A DNA stretch of 64,000 nucleotides, taken from contig NMRA01000036.1 of NCBI GenBank assembly GCA_002633005.1, positions 852,440-916,439 on the forward strand. The letters are read 5' to 3'. The position numbers and the translations under genes were made by a program. The DNA comes from Phoronis australis. Its lineage: Eukaryota; Phoronida; Phoronidae. The stretch's first letter is position 1. Every line of letters starts with the position of its first letter. Positions 23,426-33,964 of the stretch are shown piece after piece. The notes beneath the pieces were generated by a model that worked only from the letters and a program-made list of their open reading frames with translations, was not told the DNA's origin and did no database searches.

Positions 23426-23964
23426 CTGCCCTGTTTTGTGATGATCATTTCCGTGGTATGTGAATGAAATTTCAGCCAGAGGTCTCTATTACACAAGTAA
23501 ACACATGCTCCGCTCCTGACACCGGGGTAAGCTTTATCATCAACTCCGCTTAGATTGTAGTCCGAGGGCATTCTTTCATACATAGATCTGTTGAAACTTT
23601 GGGGACCAGGGTAAGACCGCGATGGTTCTAGTTTTCTGCTTGGAAAGTAATTCGTACGCTGGTGACCATACACCGCGGGTATTGGGTCACACACTGGGTG
23701 GGAATGGCGGGGGGACAGATCACAACGGTCAGGGGTGGCATCTTCCGACTGATTATGACTGTCCATATGGAACTCGCGCTGTCGAGACGGCGTTATAATA
23801 GCTTGACGCAAAGCCGATAGGTGATAATCTTTGCCATGGCTCTCCTCTTTCTCGTCATCCATAGCGCCAAAATTAGTTGACTCGGGCGGATATTCTGTAA
23901 GATAAACCTCCTTACTGTCCTGTGCTAATCGCATTTGGAAGTGATTCATGTCAGTGCGAATCAT
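23426..23964 (-). CDS. tbr: T-brain (Eomes/Tbr1/Tbx21 class) T-box factor, first coding exon
   Basis: The exon encodes about 179 residues. It ends in the opening of a T-box (VYLCNRDLWLKFHSHTTE, then MIITKQGR), which is characteristic of the Eomes/Tbr1/Tbx21 subfamily of DNA-binding developmental regulators. The preceding ~150 residues are polar and Ser/Pro/Tyr-rich, as is usual for the divergent N-terminal region. The donor lies at 23425/23424 (CAG then GTAAG), splitting the Arg codon after KQG at the position I recall as conserved in vertebrate members. ATG 23964-23962 is the first Met after an in-frame stop near 24030. A longer frame to 23988 would need GTG. The remaining T-box exons were not found, so the gene must continue beyond the left edge across a >23-kb intron, or the assembly is broken. 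Confidence 0.9.
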
Positions 23965-24420
23965 GGTGTCTCTAAACTGTGTGATCACAACGATGGAGCT
24001 GTGAAATTTCCCTAAATAATAATTATTTTAAAGAAAATTATCAGTTTTTCACTCTCGCGTCACAGATTGCTTCAGTTCACGCAACACACACTACAGCAAG
24101 TGCGACCAGTGACCAGTCCGGGATCATCGTCAACTTAATGAGGCTAGCTACGATTTGATTGGATAATTAGCTTTAAGGTTTTGAATACGTAATCACTGAT
24201 GGATGGCTTCAAATGTCAATCAATGGTTCAGAACACCGCAATTACGTCACTCCTGCTGAGCATACAACACAAGTAGTCGGCCTGGCTGGTATATTTAGAG
24301 TTAGGTGTGCCTAGCTATAGATCTCGTTCCCTTGACCACGCTGAGTGCGAACCACCCAACATCAATGCATCAAATCATTTTCCATCTACATACTTGTACC
24401 AACACCATACGCAAGTTATG
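23965..24420 (-). promoter_or_regulatory. 5' UTR and candidate promoter of T-brain
   Basis: The region lies immediately upstream of the T-brain start. It has an inverted CCAAT box (ATTGG at 24158-24162) and a T-box half-site AGGTGTG at 24303-24309, which could permit self-regulation (inference). No TATA box is clear. The start of transcription cannot be placed from sequence. Confidence 0.35.
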
Positions 24421-24499
24421 CAAACTGTTTGGTTCAACATGTTACCAAATTTAACTGAAAAGTTGTGTTACTTACTGTGATATTGTGACAATAAAATCA

Positions 24500-25025
24500 T
24501 TTTTATGCGCCCGCATATTTATACGTGGGTGCGTATTGCCGTCATCTTTGTCCGGCGTCCGACCTCCAGCGTCCGCAGCAGTATCTCCTAAACCCCGAAC
24601 AGGATCTTGATGAGATTTAGCTGATGTGTGCCTATGAAGCTGACGATGGATCAGTGACGACTAATTTTGGATCTATCCGACAACCACTGCGTCCCCTAGT
24701 GGCAAGTTTAATTTTTACCGGTGCCTCTGTATCTTTGGAGTTCATGAATGAAATTTTGTAGTTTGACAAATAGGTTTCTATTAAGGAGACGACGACCTTG
24801 GCATTTTTGGACGGCTTGACGCTTCCGCGCCACCTAGTGGACATTTAAAAAAATATTCGAGTTCCTTTTTGGCGTCCACTTTTCTAACTGCCAAAACGTG
24901 TAAAGAATCATTATGAAAATTGGCAGGTGTGTTTCTAATGAGGAGACCACAGCTGAAGTCGACGTTTGGATGCGTTTGACTACTCTCTGGCGACCCGTAG
25001 TGGTTGCTGATCCATTTAGCAATTT
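24500..25025 (-). repeat. HOR family copy, reverse orientation, upstream of T-brain
   Basis: It opens with the reverse complement of the terminal hairpin (TTTTTATGCGCCCGCATATT), then runs through A (24500-24706), C (24707-24845) and B (24846-25010) subunits in reverse. The C subunit starts with a perfect CTCF-core match on the minus strand (24827-24840). The A subunit has a 13/14 match (24689-24702). The 5' part of the element is missing. Confidence 0.85.
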
Positions 25026-25044
25026 AAGGCTTGGTGAGGAGAAA

Positions 25045-25675
25045 TGTACTTAGGTGGCACTGAACAATTAGGCTGCTGCCGCAGCCAATTTGCATTCTCA
25101 AAATATTAAAATCTAGGGGTAGGCTAGGATTGGGGGCATTTTAAGTTAGGTATTGCATGTAGGTCAAGTGAATGTGGTTTGTTAGTACTCGTGAACATGT
25201 TGATAATGAAAAAGACCACTTTCTCGGCTGTAGCTGCCCTCTTCTTCGAGATGGCGACCCCTTGTTGCAATTGTGCGAATGAGAAATTGCAATTTCAGGT
25301 AGCCCCCAATCAAGCCAGATTTGCAAAAACTAGTAGGTTGACAGTACTTTTGGATGCATTTTTGGAATTGCTAGGAAATTTGCTTTCAGAATCTAATGTT
25401 GACTTTAGTCGAGCATCGACAGGGAAGTGGTGATTTTGGGGTGAAAGTGCCAATTTCTGCGGTTTTTTTTGCTCCTTCTTTCTTCGCCTAACTTGCTTTT
25501 CAGTAGGAGTGAAAGGGTCAAACATACAAAAATGAGAAAATTTCTGCGCTCATCTGTAGGGCTTGTGATGTGAAATGACTCAAAACAGTTTTTGATAGAG
25601 TGAAGAAAGGGTGACGAGTCCATTGACGTGTGTTCTGATATACAAACCCCTGTGAGAACTGCCCTGTGCCCTCTT
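25045..25675 (+). repeat. R2 repeat, copy 2, with a ~260-bp insertion
   Basis: The left piece (25050-25107, GGTGGCACTGAACAATTAGG) and the right piece (from ~25370, GGAAATTTGCTTTCAGAATC) are adjacent in copy 1, so about 25108-25368 is inserted. The insert has no recognised content. Confidence 0.8.
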
Positions 25676-25679
25676 AGCC

Positions 25680-26160
25680 GTTTTGTGTTTACGAAATATC
25701 GCTAGTGGTATTAAGTTATGATTTGCTGTAGTATAATACAAAAATAAAAATGAGCGGTATTTATGCAGCAATTTAGGTTCCAATCATTGAAAATTTATGT
25801 ATTTAAATTCAAAAGTAGGATAATTTCTTTGAAGCGAGCATCTTTTATTACAAACAATAGTGAAATCAGTGTTTTCTGCTTCCGAATTACGAATAGTAGC
25901 AACAACAACTAAAATAATATAAATCTGTTTTTGGAGTTGATTTAGTCTCTCAAAAATCCTATAATCTGTCACATCAAAGAAGTAAGGACAAGAATCTTCA
26001 AGAAGTGATATTTAAGTATTCAAAGACACAAGTGTTTAAAGGTCGCTCATGTCAGAGGTGAAAATCGTCAATGAGCGCGCAAAAGGGATATCTACTTATA
26101 CAAGCCTCAAATGGCTAAACCGATCAGCGCCATATTGAGGCTTGGGAACGAGGCTGATAA
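25680..26160. other. no recognised feature
   Basis: AT-rich spacer between two R2 copies. An inverted GCCTCAA / TTGAGGC pair lies near 26104-26140. Confidence 0.4.
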
Positions 26161-26162
26161 AC

Positions 26163-26595
26163 ATTCGGAGGTGGCACGGAACAACTAGGCTGCCGCAGCG
26201 GCCAGTTTGCAATGAAATTGGTTGGTTGATGTTGCGCATCAGTGCAATGGGCCCATCAGAGCAGCCTGCTTACGTCTAGTACAACATGTACCAGACAGTC
26301 CGCAATTATTTTTATGTTGTGCATCGGCAGGGAAGTGGTGGTTTTGGGAAAAAAAGTGCCAATTTTTATTTTTTACAATTTTTTCTGCTTTCCAGTAGGA
26401 GTGAAAGGGTCAAAATATAAGGCATAATAGGGTTTCTGTGCTAATCCAAAGGGCTTTGGATGTTACGTTAAATGACTCAAAACTTTTCATTCTTTGCATA
26501 CGTTTTTCGACAGTGTGAAGCAAAGATGACAAGTCCGTTGAAGTATGTTCTAACAGGAAAACCCCAGTGATAACTGTTCTGTGGCCCCAAACATC
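26163..26595 (+). repeat. R2 repeat, copy 3
   Basis: It starts GGTGGCACGGAACAACTAGG and shares CAGGGAAGTGGTGG, AGGAGTGAAAGGGTCAAA and ACAGGAAAACCCCAGTGA with the other copies. The segment holding TTTGCTTTCAGAATC is replaced here by unrelated sequence (about 26213-26325). Confidence 0.8.
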
Positions 26596-26599
26596 CCAG

Positions 26600-29040
26600 A
26601 TAACTTGTCGACGGACGTTCTTGGCGGAGGTCCGTAGACGCAATAATCTCCCGAAGAAGGCTGGCTGTGATCACGAGTTTCACTTGTCGTATGTCAAGGT
26701 GTCTTGCGTGATCTTGCGCTTTCTTGATATTCTCGCGTCTAAGAAGGCCTGATTCACGTTTGCATCGCGAAATTTAAATCTCACTGTAGTCCTGTTTAGC
26801 TGACCAAAGGTATAAAATCGAATCAGGCCTTTTAGTCTGATAAAGTCCGTCCCTAGATTTCATCCTGATGGAACTCTATTTCTTTGTTACTAACATGAAC
26901 ATTGAAAGCATTAGCGACTAAAGAAAATGATTCGGAATTTACTGGGTTCGGATCAATCCCAAAACTGTGAATTCGAAAATGACACATGTACGCATTGCCC
27001 AAGATTTGAATTGGTAACAGAACCAAAGTCAATGAATTTTCCACAGAGCTGCGAAATGCAGGTTCCTTTTCATGCTTTGATATCCCAATTTCCCACGTGT
27101 TCAACTCAATCAAATGAAGGAGAAGACTCGCCGAGGGCCAAAAAAAGACAACATTCACCAGTATTTCACGAAATGATTAATGAGGCATTTCTCAGCAATT
27201 TGACACTGTCGCGAAAGTGTCATTCAGTGTATAGTTAACGCTATGAAGTCACTGTCGGGCATTTTTACTTCTTTAGTTTGAAGACAATCTGGATACAGAT
27301 GCCATTTCAGCTAATACTCTCTGATGAAATATCGGAAAGGAGAGAAACTATAAAGCCTTACAGCGAACGTGACCGTGCCGGAAGAAAACAAACACGACGC
27401 ACTGACATCTATTGGTAATCTTTTGAACTTGCTCAAAGACGTTAACAAGACTAATCTTATTGGCCCCGCCATTACTGTGTCATGGACCGTAGCGACGAAG
27501 TACGCGAGTCGTCGACTTTTATTTTGTCAAATTCAAAACTGTGTCTTTGTTTAAATATCGAGAATATGAAATATTAGCCATGTATTGGAAAGATAAACAC
27601 TGGGGCAAAATATAGAGTAAATCAAGAAAAAATTCGAGCTGCGAAGCTAATGTAAATTACAGAAAATACATCATAAGCAAGAAGGTGACTCACTAATCAG
27701 TGGTGACCAGGTGAAAGTATGCGATTGGAGGGTGGCAGGTACAGAACCTGCAGGGTTTTGTCCAGGCGAGGGGGGGTCAGGGAAGCAACAAACATAGGCT
27801 AGTTTTGCTGAAGGTAGCAGCAAAAAGGGCGCTACAATTCTTTCCAACATAGGCGTAGGAAGCAGAAAGCAGGAGAGACAAAAAGTTGGGGGCTGATATA
27901 GTTTTCGCCCCTTAATGTTGCAGCTTTTCACAAGTATCAATTAATTAGCAATTAATTATTAAAACGTTCAACACACTAATTTTGTTTTAAAATAAAATTG
28001 AAAAATTAGCAGATTCTCCTCCCCCAACCATCAAATGTTTCCTACGCCAGTGTCCAAAAACTGTCGTCTTACGCCAACTCAACAGTGGCCCAGATCTTTG
28101 TTACGAAAATTCACACCTTACGACATTCTACATTCTAGCAAGGGGCCTGCACTTCGTTGCATGAAACAGTCCTAAATAGTGACTCAACTGAGTTGCTTAA
28201 ATTTTTTACGCACTTGCTTCCTTGTTTACTGACAGATGCTATATTTTTCCACTATTTTATCTTTATTGTGAACTCATCCTTGACGTATGACGTTTTCTAA
28301 TAATATTACTAAAAACTGAGACCTTAATCGAGTCATAACAATTAGTGACTTAGACCTTAAATTAGGGGAGTTGCATGAAAAGATCCCTAATTATTTTCAA
28401 TAATATTGAGAATCCAACAGAGTTGACCCTCCATTTGTAACAAATTAAGCCAAAAACTGATTTAGTAATGAGACTCAGTCAGCATAAGAAAGGATATCAG
28501 TGTTCTCACGAGCTCACAAATACATTCCCAGTAGACTTAGGGAACTTAGTTGAGCCCCATTTGGGTCTGATGTTTCATGCAACCGGGCACTAGAACTCTC
28601 TGCATCCGTGCCTGATGGGGTCTGGTATGGGTGGGGTGTGGTGAGTGAAACTTGGGGCAACTAGGGTGGGGGGTTGAGAACCAGCGAGGGATGGAATTTC
28701 TGCGTGCAGTCCAGTAAACAGGTCTTGTGTGCACCTTAAAGCAGCCAAGATGCCTATTGAATACACAGTCCATCTGGATTTTTACGATGTCCTACAAATT
28801 TCGTAAACCATATATCCACAATATCCCTGTGATATCGCTCTGCGGCAGGTCTCGATGTTAGCGCCCAAGGGGTCTTGGCAGACAATTGTGACTAGGAAAT
28901 GTGCGTCTCGCTTTTTATTGCAAAAGATAACAAACGTGAAAATGACAACCCAATGGGCTATTAGACGAATTCTCCTCGCGGTGTAGCTGCTGCACTAGTG
29001 GTGATTGAATTGCGCATGCACCGTGGTCTACATGTAAACA
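26600..29040. other. no recognised gene; several unassigned frames
   Basis: Frames at 26927-27238 (+) and its antisense partner, 27369-27554 (+) and 27671-27940 (-) show no family resemblance, clear splice context or strong start. I therefore do not call them as genes. Confidence 0.4.
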
Positions 29041-29052
29041 GCTGGTAAAAAG

Positions 29053-29289
29053 ATGAAATTGTTATTAAAGTACGCCGTCGCGCTAAGCCTTATTGTTGCT
29101 ATTTTCCTGCGTGCAAATCTTCGACCGGTGATCACAAATTCCCAAAGACCTAAGGCTACTACAGGCGTGGAGAATTGCAGTCAAAAGGGTCAACCAACTG
29201 ACAAAAAGTGTGTGGATGCCGAAGTCTCACGCCCCGTGTTTGCTCTATGCATTTCCATTGAGATATTACATAATCACGTTACTTGCTAA
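29053..29289 (+). CDS. possible first exon with N-terminal signal anchor or signal peptide, unknown protein
   Basis: The ATG at 29053 has a purine at -3 and an in-frame stop just upstream. The first ~21 residues are MKLLLK followed by a strongly hydrophobic stretch (YAVALSLIVAIFL) and an Arg. This is typical of a secretory signal or type II membrane anchor. A polar stretch with two Cys follows (ENCSQKG, KKCVDAE). The open frame ends at 29289. If this is a real exon, the donor probably lies between 29205 and 29250, but no strong GTRAGT site is present. I do not recognise the protein. It may be a chance frame. Confidence 0.3.
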   Translation: MKLLLKYAVALSLIVAIFLRANLRPVITNSQRPKATTGVENCSQKGQPTDKKCVDAEVSRPVFALCISIEILHNHVTC

Positions 29290-29939
29290 GTTTTTAGCAA
29301 TTAGTTTCTATCGATATCCTTCAGTGATGTTATCCCCACCAGTTACCCCACTGAATAACGGGTTTATTCAGTGGAACTAAGTGTTTCTTTTCAGAAACTC
29401 ACCCGGGACCCGGATGGTAGGCTAGCAGCACATATTGTCCTGGGTGGGAGTGTTCCCAATAAAAGAGGTGTACGGGAGGTGCCGCTCATAAGTCAAGAGT
29501 GACTTTTTCACAGCAGTTAATCTTGAAAACTATGCTATGTCCAATAAAATTCTCTAGATGAATGAGTTTCCTTATTTTATAGCGGACCCCACCCCCAGGA
29601 CTACCAGATTAGTTACCAGACGATTGACTGTGGGTTTGTTTAAAAGGTAGCTATGCTTTGAGATTGTGCGTAGATAGAAAGTGATTAATCAAATCCAGTA
29701 ATTAATTTATTATATGATAACCCCTAATTAGACAAATGAAACCTATTGTTAATTAAGTAATCAACTACAAAGAGTAACTATGCTAGCGCCCTCTTTAAAC
29801 AGTACACAACATGGATTTTTGCACAGTTTGAATTACCGGTGGTCACAGACTAAATGTATAACGTAAAATTTAGCTAAACCCATGTTTATTTTGTGTAATT
29901 AACTCGAAATTTTGATTTTTCTTTCAATTTTGCCAATTT

Positions 29940-30010
29940 TCACATTTCCCGCCATGTGACGTCATGGGTTGACCACAAGAGATCAGTGACTAGCATTGAA
30001 CAATGGCGGA
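29940..30010 (+). promoter_or_regulatory. promoter-like cluster inside Kolobok-like copy 1
   Basis: TTTCCCGCC (29945-29953) matches an E2F site. TGACGTCA (29957-29964) is a perfect CRE palindrome. CAATGGCGG, overlapping the ATG at 30003, resembles a YY1/initiator motif. The same cluster, with the same spacing, occurs in copy 2. Function is inferred from motif identity only. Confidence 0.4.
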
Positions 30011-30098
30011 GAGCAGTGAATTTGAAAGCGACGACGATTATGAGCAAGAATTGAATGAATACTATGAAGAAAACGTACGGGAATGGTGGCCAGGATGA
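30003..30098 (+). pseudogene. acidic N-terminal frame of the Kolobok-like element, frameshifted
   Basis: The frame starts MAESSEFESDDDYEQELNEY and ends after 31 codons. Copy 2 lacks one A in the GAAGAAA run and stays open for 82 codons, so an extra A here breaks the frame. The acidic head resembles the start of small accessory proteins in transposons, but I cannot name the family. Confidence 0.5.
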
Positions 30099-30299
30099 GG
30101 AAATGGGGTTGCACGAAAGCGAGAACAAGTTTGATGTGCTTCCGGCTGCGTACTTTTCTACTTTGAGCCTTACGAACTGGATCCTCCCGCGAGAGAAGCG
30201 GCCTCGGGCTCGGCGAGTCAACCCATGCAGTCATCCAACAGACGATCCTGAATTAAGAGCCGATATTTCTGAATGATAAATATTGTCCTTTATTGAACC

Positions 30300-30525
30300 A
30301 GGCCTTCATCGTAACATCTCCTTTGACTGGAGTCGAAACACGAGTCCTCAAAGTGTGCAGAACACAGGGTGGCCCCGGACCGAATCGCTTGGTCCACGAT
30401 GAGGTCCCACACTCTCGTTAGGCGCACGAAGCGATGCCACTTCTGCGCAACTTTGGTGTCCTTCGGAACACCGAGACGTTCTCCGCCTGGCTGCTGTTGC
30501 TGCAACCTCCGGAAACACATCTTTT
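30300..30525 (-). pseudogene. THAP zinc-finger domain remnant, frameshifted
   Basis: On the minus strand KRCVSGGCSNSS supplies the first two Cys of a C2CH THAP finger. PKDTKVAQKWHRFVRLTR gives the usual FPKD..KW..FV core, and LCSAHFEDSCF gives the C-x2-H pair. The first block is one frame off from the rest: one base is missing just before PKD. No ATG opens the frame and no transposase follows. THAP domains bind DNA and head several transposases. Confidence 0.75.
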
Positions 30526-30769
30526 GATCCCTCTACGAACCTTCTCGACGCTAAATGTACTTTGCTTTCACCTCACTCTATACACTTTGTCTCTGATCCG
30601 AACTGTATGGCGAACGACTCGGGTTCAACCCATGACGTTGTACATAATTATTATTTTTTCAATTTTTGCGTGTTTCTTTATGAGCTGTGCACTAAAGGCA
30701 CTGAAATCAAGTAAGATATGATAATAAAATTTATTTCGAGGTACTAGAGTCATGTTGTGTACACTTTAA

Positions 30770-31405
30770 AGATTACTTTAATCAAACAACCAAAACAATC
30801 AAATGTCTTATCTGCCATCCAAGCTAGGATTCTCCACTTCTTGGATGTCTGTCCTGTTGGTGAATCTTCGAACTACACACACACTGTATAGCGACAGTGT
30901 ACTTGCTGGTCATCGTCTTTGTTGATTTAACACTTGCAGGCAATTTCTTCTACCCGCGATTCTTCTTGCTGGTCACAGTCTCTGGCTGATGACGCAACAC
31001 TTCAGGTAGTATCTTACTACCCACGATGCAAGTGACAAGCTCTTAGTTAACTTCCTGTTCGTTAACCCTTGCCCTTAGTCAATATTTATTCTGACAACAT
31101 GAATGGCTATTCAGTAAATTCGTAATATTGCATTAGAATAAATATTGACACCTAGAATGAATTTAATTTGTTGAGATCAGAAACACATTTTAGGTGTCAT
31201 GAAAAATACACATTCATAAATCACTTTTAGCCTGTTTCACATATATTAATTCAGATATTAAATACGGCTTGGGTACAAAAAGTGTTAGTTTCTACATGAA
31301 TACAAACATGAAGATGAAATGTCAAGTATGTTCTGCCTTACAAAAGTAGTTTTATCTTGTATTTCTTTAATAGAAATTTGCTAATATTTCTCTGACTGTT
31401 CTGTT
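30770..31405. other. no recognised feature
   Basis: AT-rich. A small internal duplication of TGCTGGTCA...GTC with CTTCT is visible at about 30902-31030. Confidence 0.4.
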
Positions 31406-31408
31406 ACA

Positions 31409-31504
31409 GGTGAGAGAAAACGACTAAAACCAGCCGCCTTACCGTCTATTTTACCTTCTGACAAAGTGAAAAGCAGTCCCTCACCAATAATCCGAGAGAA
31501 TTGA
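31409..31504 (+). CDS. possible exon or TE remnant: region that follows a THAP domain
   Basis: After a fair 3' splice site (CTGTTCTGTTACAG) the plus strand reads GERKRLKPAALPSILPSD to a stop at about 31504. THAP proteins commonly continue into a basic RRLKPGAVPSIF-like segment, so this may be a second exon of a THAP gene or a transposase relic. No matching plus-strand THAP exon was found upstream. Confidence 0.25.
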   Translation, partial: GERKRLKPAALPSILPSDKVKSSPSPIIREN

Positions 31505-31614
31505 ACCTCTCAATTCAGAAATTCAGCCCTTGATATCCCTGATTATGGACTCTGTTGCAATGGGAAAATTGCAATTGTTTTCAAATCCAAAGACAAGCTT
31601 TCTTCATGTCATTA

Positions 31615-31770
31615 TTAGCAAGAATAAGGTTCGTTGGTTATCGCAGACATGTTTTTACTTAATTACAGCTTTTTGTAATTTAAACAGTTGCTCGTCCTCT
31701 ACTCCGGAAGTGACGTGTTGGAAGACAAGAATTTCGCGCCAATGTCTTTTCCTATAGTATGATTGTGAGA
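31615..31770 (+). repeat. short dispersed repeat carrying an ETS/CRE-like motif, copy 1
   Basis: It shares GGTTCGTTGRTTAT, CAGACAT and CTCCGGAAGTGACGT-like blocks with 40890-41030. CCGGAAGTGACGT is a classic ETS plus CRE composite. About 80 bp downstream an ATG opens MPRFCCVCGW (31849), reminiscent of a THAP start but unsupported further on. Confidence 0.5.
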
Positions 31771-32454
31771 GCTGCTGAGTCAGTCATTGTTCTATCTCGG
31801 TTGTGATAAAATCGGTCGTCGTCTGCTTTCGTTTACGAGTCAGTCAACATGCCACGCTTTTGTTGCGTGTGTGGTTGGACAGTTTGCCATTTTGCTTTTA
31901 AATACACTGGTTATTGTTTAATCTCGAATCTTATGCATAGCAGATTCTTATCCAGCTAGCTACGATTGAAAACATAGTTTACTTGCATGTTTGTTATAGA
32001 CAAGTTAAAAAACTTAAAACTGTTCAAAGGCCTTCTTAAGAAATCTCTAAAAATAGTTGCACACATATAAGCAAATCAAATGCAAACAAAGGGAATACTT
32101 CGTTTTGATCGCCGGACATTTCTATAGATCAACATCAAAATGACAATTCACAAGCGTAATCGGTAATCACTTCAGCTTTATAAAGAAGAAGCACAACTGC
32201 ACTGTATGGGGCTTTAAAACTGAAGAAATATTGTGGTTTGAATAATAAGTGACAAACTCGCCTGTTGATGAAAAAATTATTCGATAATCAAAGTGTAACA
32301 CTAACAGATTTTTCACTGACAATATGACAATCCAAGCAGTCACTGAATGTCATTTCCGCATAATGTACGTGTACGAAATTGAAAAATTTTTGCCATCAGT
32401 ATGAAGCCTTTCTTCTGAAAGGAAAAGTTGATGTCACTCAGTGAGAAAGGACAG

Positions 32455-32545
32455 GTATACTCTCTTAATTGCAAAACATGGGAAAAGCCAGTCGAGCTCA
32501 CGGCCGGACTCGTTGATCCTGCAAGTCAGTGCTTGTTCTATGCAC
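32455..32545 (+). repeat. short dispersed repeat, related to 40630-40720
   Basis: The shared sequence is CTTAATTGCAAAACAYRGGA through CCTGCAAGTCAG and CTTGTTCTA. In both copies one frame reads LNCKT.EK, then PASQ.LFY, so it may descend from a coding element. Confidence 0.5.
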
Positions 32546-32953
32546 AGGCGTCCTCAGCTTCTGATCGTCCCCAATACACTACATATAATACTACAAGGTA
32601 GGACACTCCCGACTAGAAATTCCACGGGTGCTTCACTTCAGCCGTCCATACCAAACATAAAACTCAATAAATTTACACAAAACAGGGGTTCAACAAACCA
32701 TGAAGAATTGTTCTTTCTCCCAATACCATTCACAGTGTCCTGTTACGGCGACTTCGTAAGAAATTCGCTGTTAACGAACAAAAATGTTCTCAAAAAGCCC
32801 CCCCACACTTTCATCCTAGGCCCCTCGAGGTCAAGGACGGTACGGAAATTGCCGGTGAGTTACGGAAGTACTCAATATTTTTTCTACTGGCGGCTAAGTG
32901 TAGAGTTATCGACATCGTAACTTTACGCGACAAACCGTGTACATGGGAAAACT

Positions 32954-33110
32954 ATGAAGTTGTTATTTTCTATGTATGAAAAAATAAGAGCTTGTGTTCA
33001 AGCTCCAGATGGTTTGACACTGATCAATTCAAATGCTCAATCGGTTACCAGGGAGGGTTGCATCCTTGGCCCATTGTTATTTATAATTCCCCGCGTGGAT
33101 TTGGTTTTGT
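32954..33110 (+). pseudogene. reverse-transcriptase fragment (palm region)
   Basis: The plus strand encodes LFSMYEKIRACVQ, then TREGCILGPLLFII and RVDLV. This matches the GVRQGC.LSP.LF...INDL block of non-LTR reverse transcriptases, with substitutions at key positions. Flanking RT motifs, including YADD, are absent. It is a short relic whose clade cannot be set. Confidence 0.6.
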
Positions 33111-33179
33111 TTGGATTTGTCAAGATGTTGGAAAAAAGGAAAGTTCTTATCCCAATTCATACGGAGAATAAGTGACTGT

Positions 33180-33835
33180 GCTATACAGACCTGGCATGAG
33201 AACATACGTTGTACTAAGAAGCGTGATTTCTACATGGAATTTGAATCCTTGCTGTATCCGAGAAAATATTTGTTCTGCATCAAGGACAAACATCTTAGGA
33301 CAATCCTTGCCCGCTTTTGTTGTTCGTGTCGCTGTCTTCATATATAACAACGACATGTCAAAGGAGAATGCCACCCAAAAAACAACCTATTTTGTATCAA
33401 TTTAGATCGAGTAGTTCTACTCGATAACGGCACGTTTGGTTGCGTTACCTAACACCTGACGGCAGACGGAGGTGTTGAAATTATCCAATGACGTAATTGG
33501 TTTCACACGCAGTCTGTTCAGCAGCTCACAATACGGGTAAGTGGTGTCAGCTTATCGCTTGAATTCATCGTTTAACACAGAAAAATCATCAAACTTCGAT
33601 GTAAAACCACCGAATTCTTATAAAAACGTGTTGTTTTATTTCTCTGTTACGCATTTATTGATATTTGGACACACCGTAGCCTACAAAGTTCGGCAGGCCA
33701 ATTTACCAAGGTATAGCAGGAGTTAGGGGTCTGTTCGGAGATAAATTCGAACTATTCTTCCGTGAAATACAGACAGGAGAACCTAGACTTGTGTTGTTTA
33801 GACTTGTGATTTTTTGAGTTCTAAACTCACAAAAC
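33180..33835. other. no recognised feature
   Basis: Overlapping frames on both strands (33147-33405) cancel one another as evidence; none resembles a family I know. Confidence 0.4.
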
Positions 33836-33837
33836 GC

Positions 33838-33960
33838 TTATTCCGGCCAGTGGCTCGGAACCCGATCAAGCCCGTCGCGGCTGAACTGACTCATTAAGGC
33901 CTATCCCGGCCAGTGGCTCGGAACCCGATCAGGCACGTCGAGGCCGCCGGAACTGGCACG
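33838..33960 (+). repeat. two-unit ~65-bp tandem repeat
   Basis: The block CCGGCCAGTGGCTCGGAACC, followed by CGATCA and CGTCG, occurs at about 33843 and 33908. Confidence 0.7.
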
Positions 33961-33964
33961 AACA

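Larger units (their letters stand above)
29799..30765. mobile_element. Kolobok-like DNA transposon relic, copy 1 (TTAA target, THAP remnant)
   Basis: The 967-bp element is flanked by TTAA on both sides (29795-29798 and 30766-30769). It has 15-bp inverted ends: ACAGTACACAACATG, and AGTGTACACAACATG read inward from the right end, matching at 13 of 15 positions. It carries a minus-strand THAP zinc-finger remnant (about 30300-30525) and a short plus-strand acidic frame. TTAA targets with a THAP domain are the known hallmark of the Kolobok superfamily. piggyBac also uses TTAA but lacks THAP. No DDE transposase core remains, so the copy is non-autonomous. A near-identical copy is at 54673-55606. 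Confidence 0.7.

Noticed and set aside
31849-31900. THAP gene start (MPRFCCVCGW)
   Set aside because: The similarity stops after ten residues and the expected spacing of Cys and the following core are absent.
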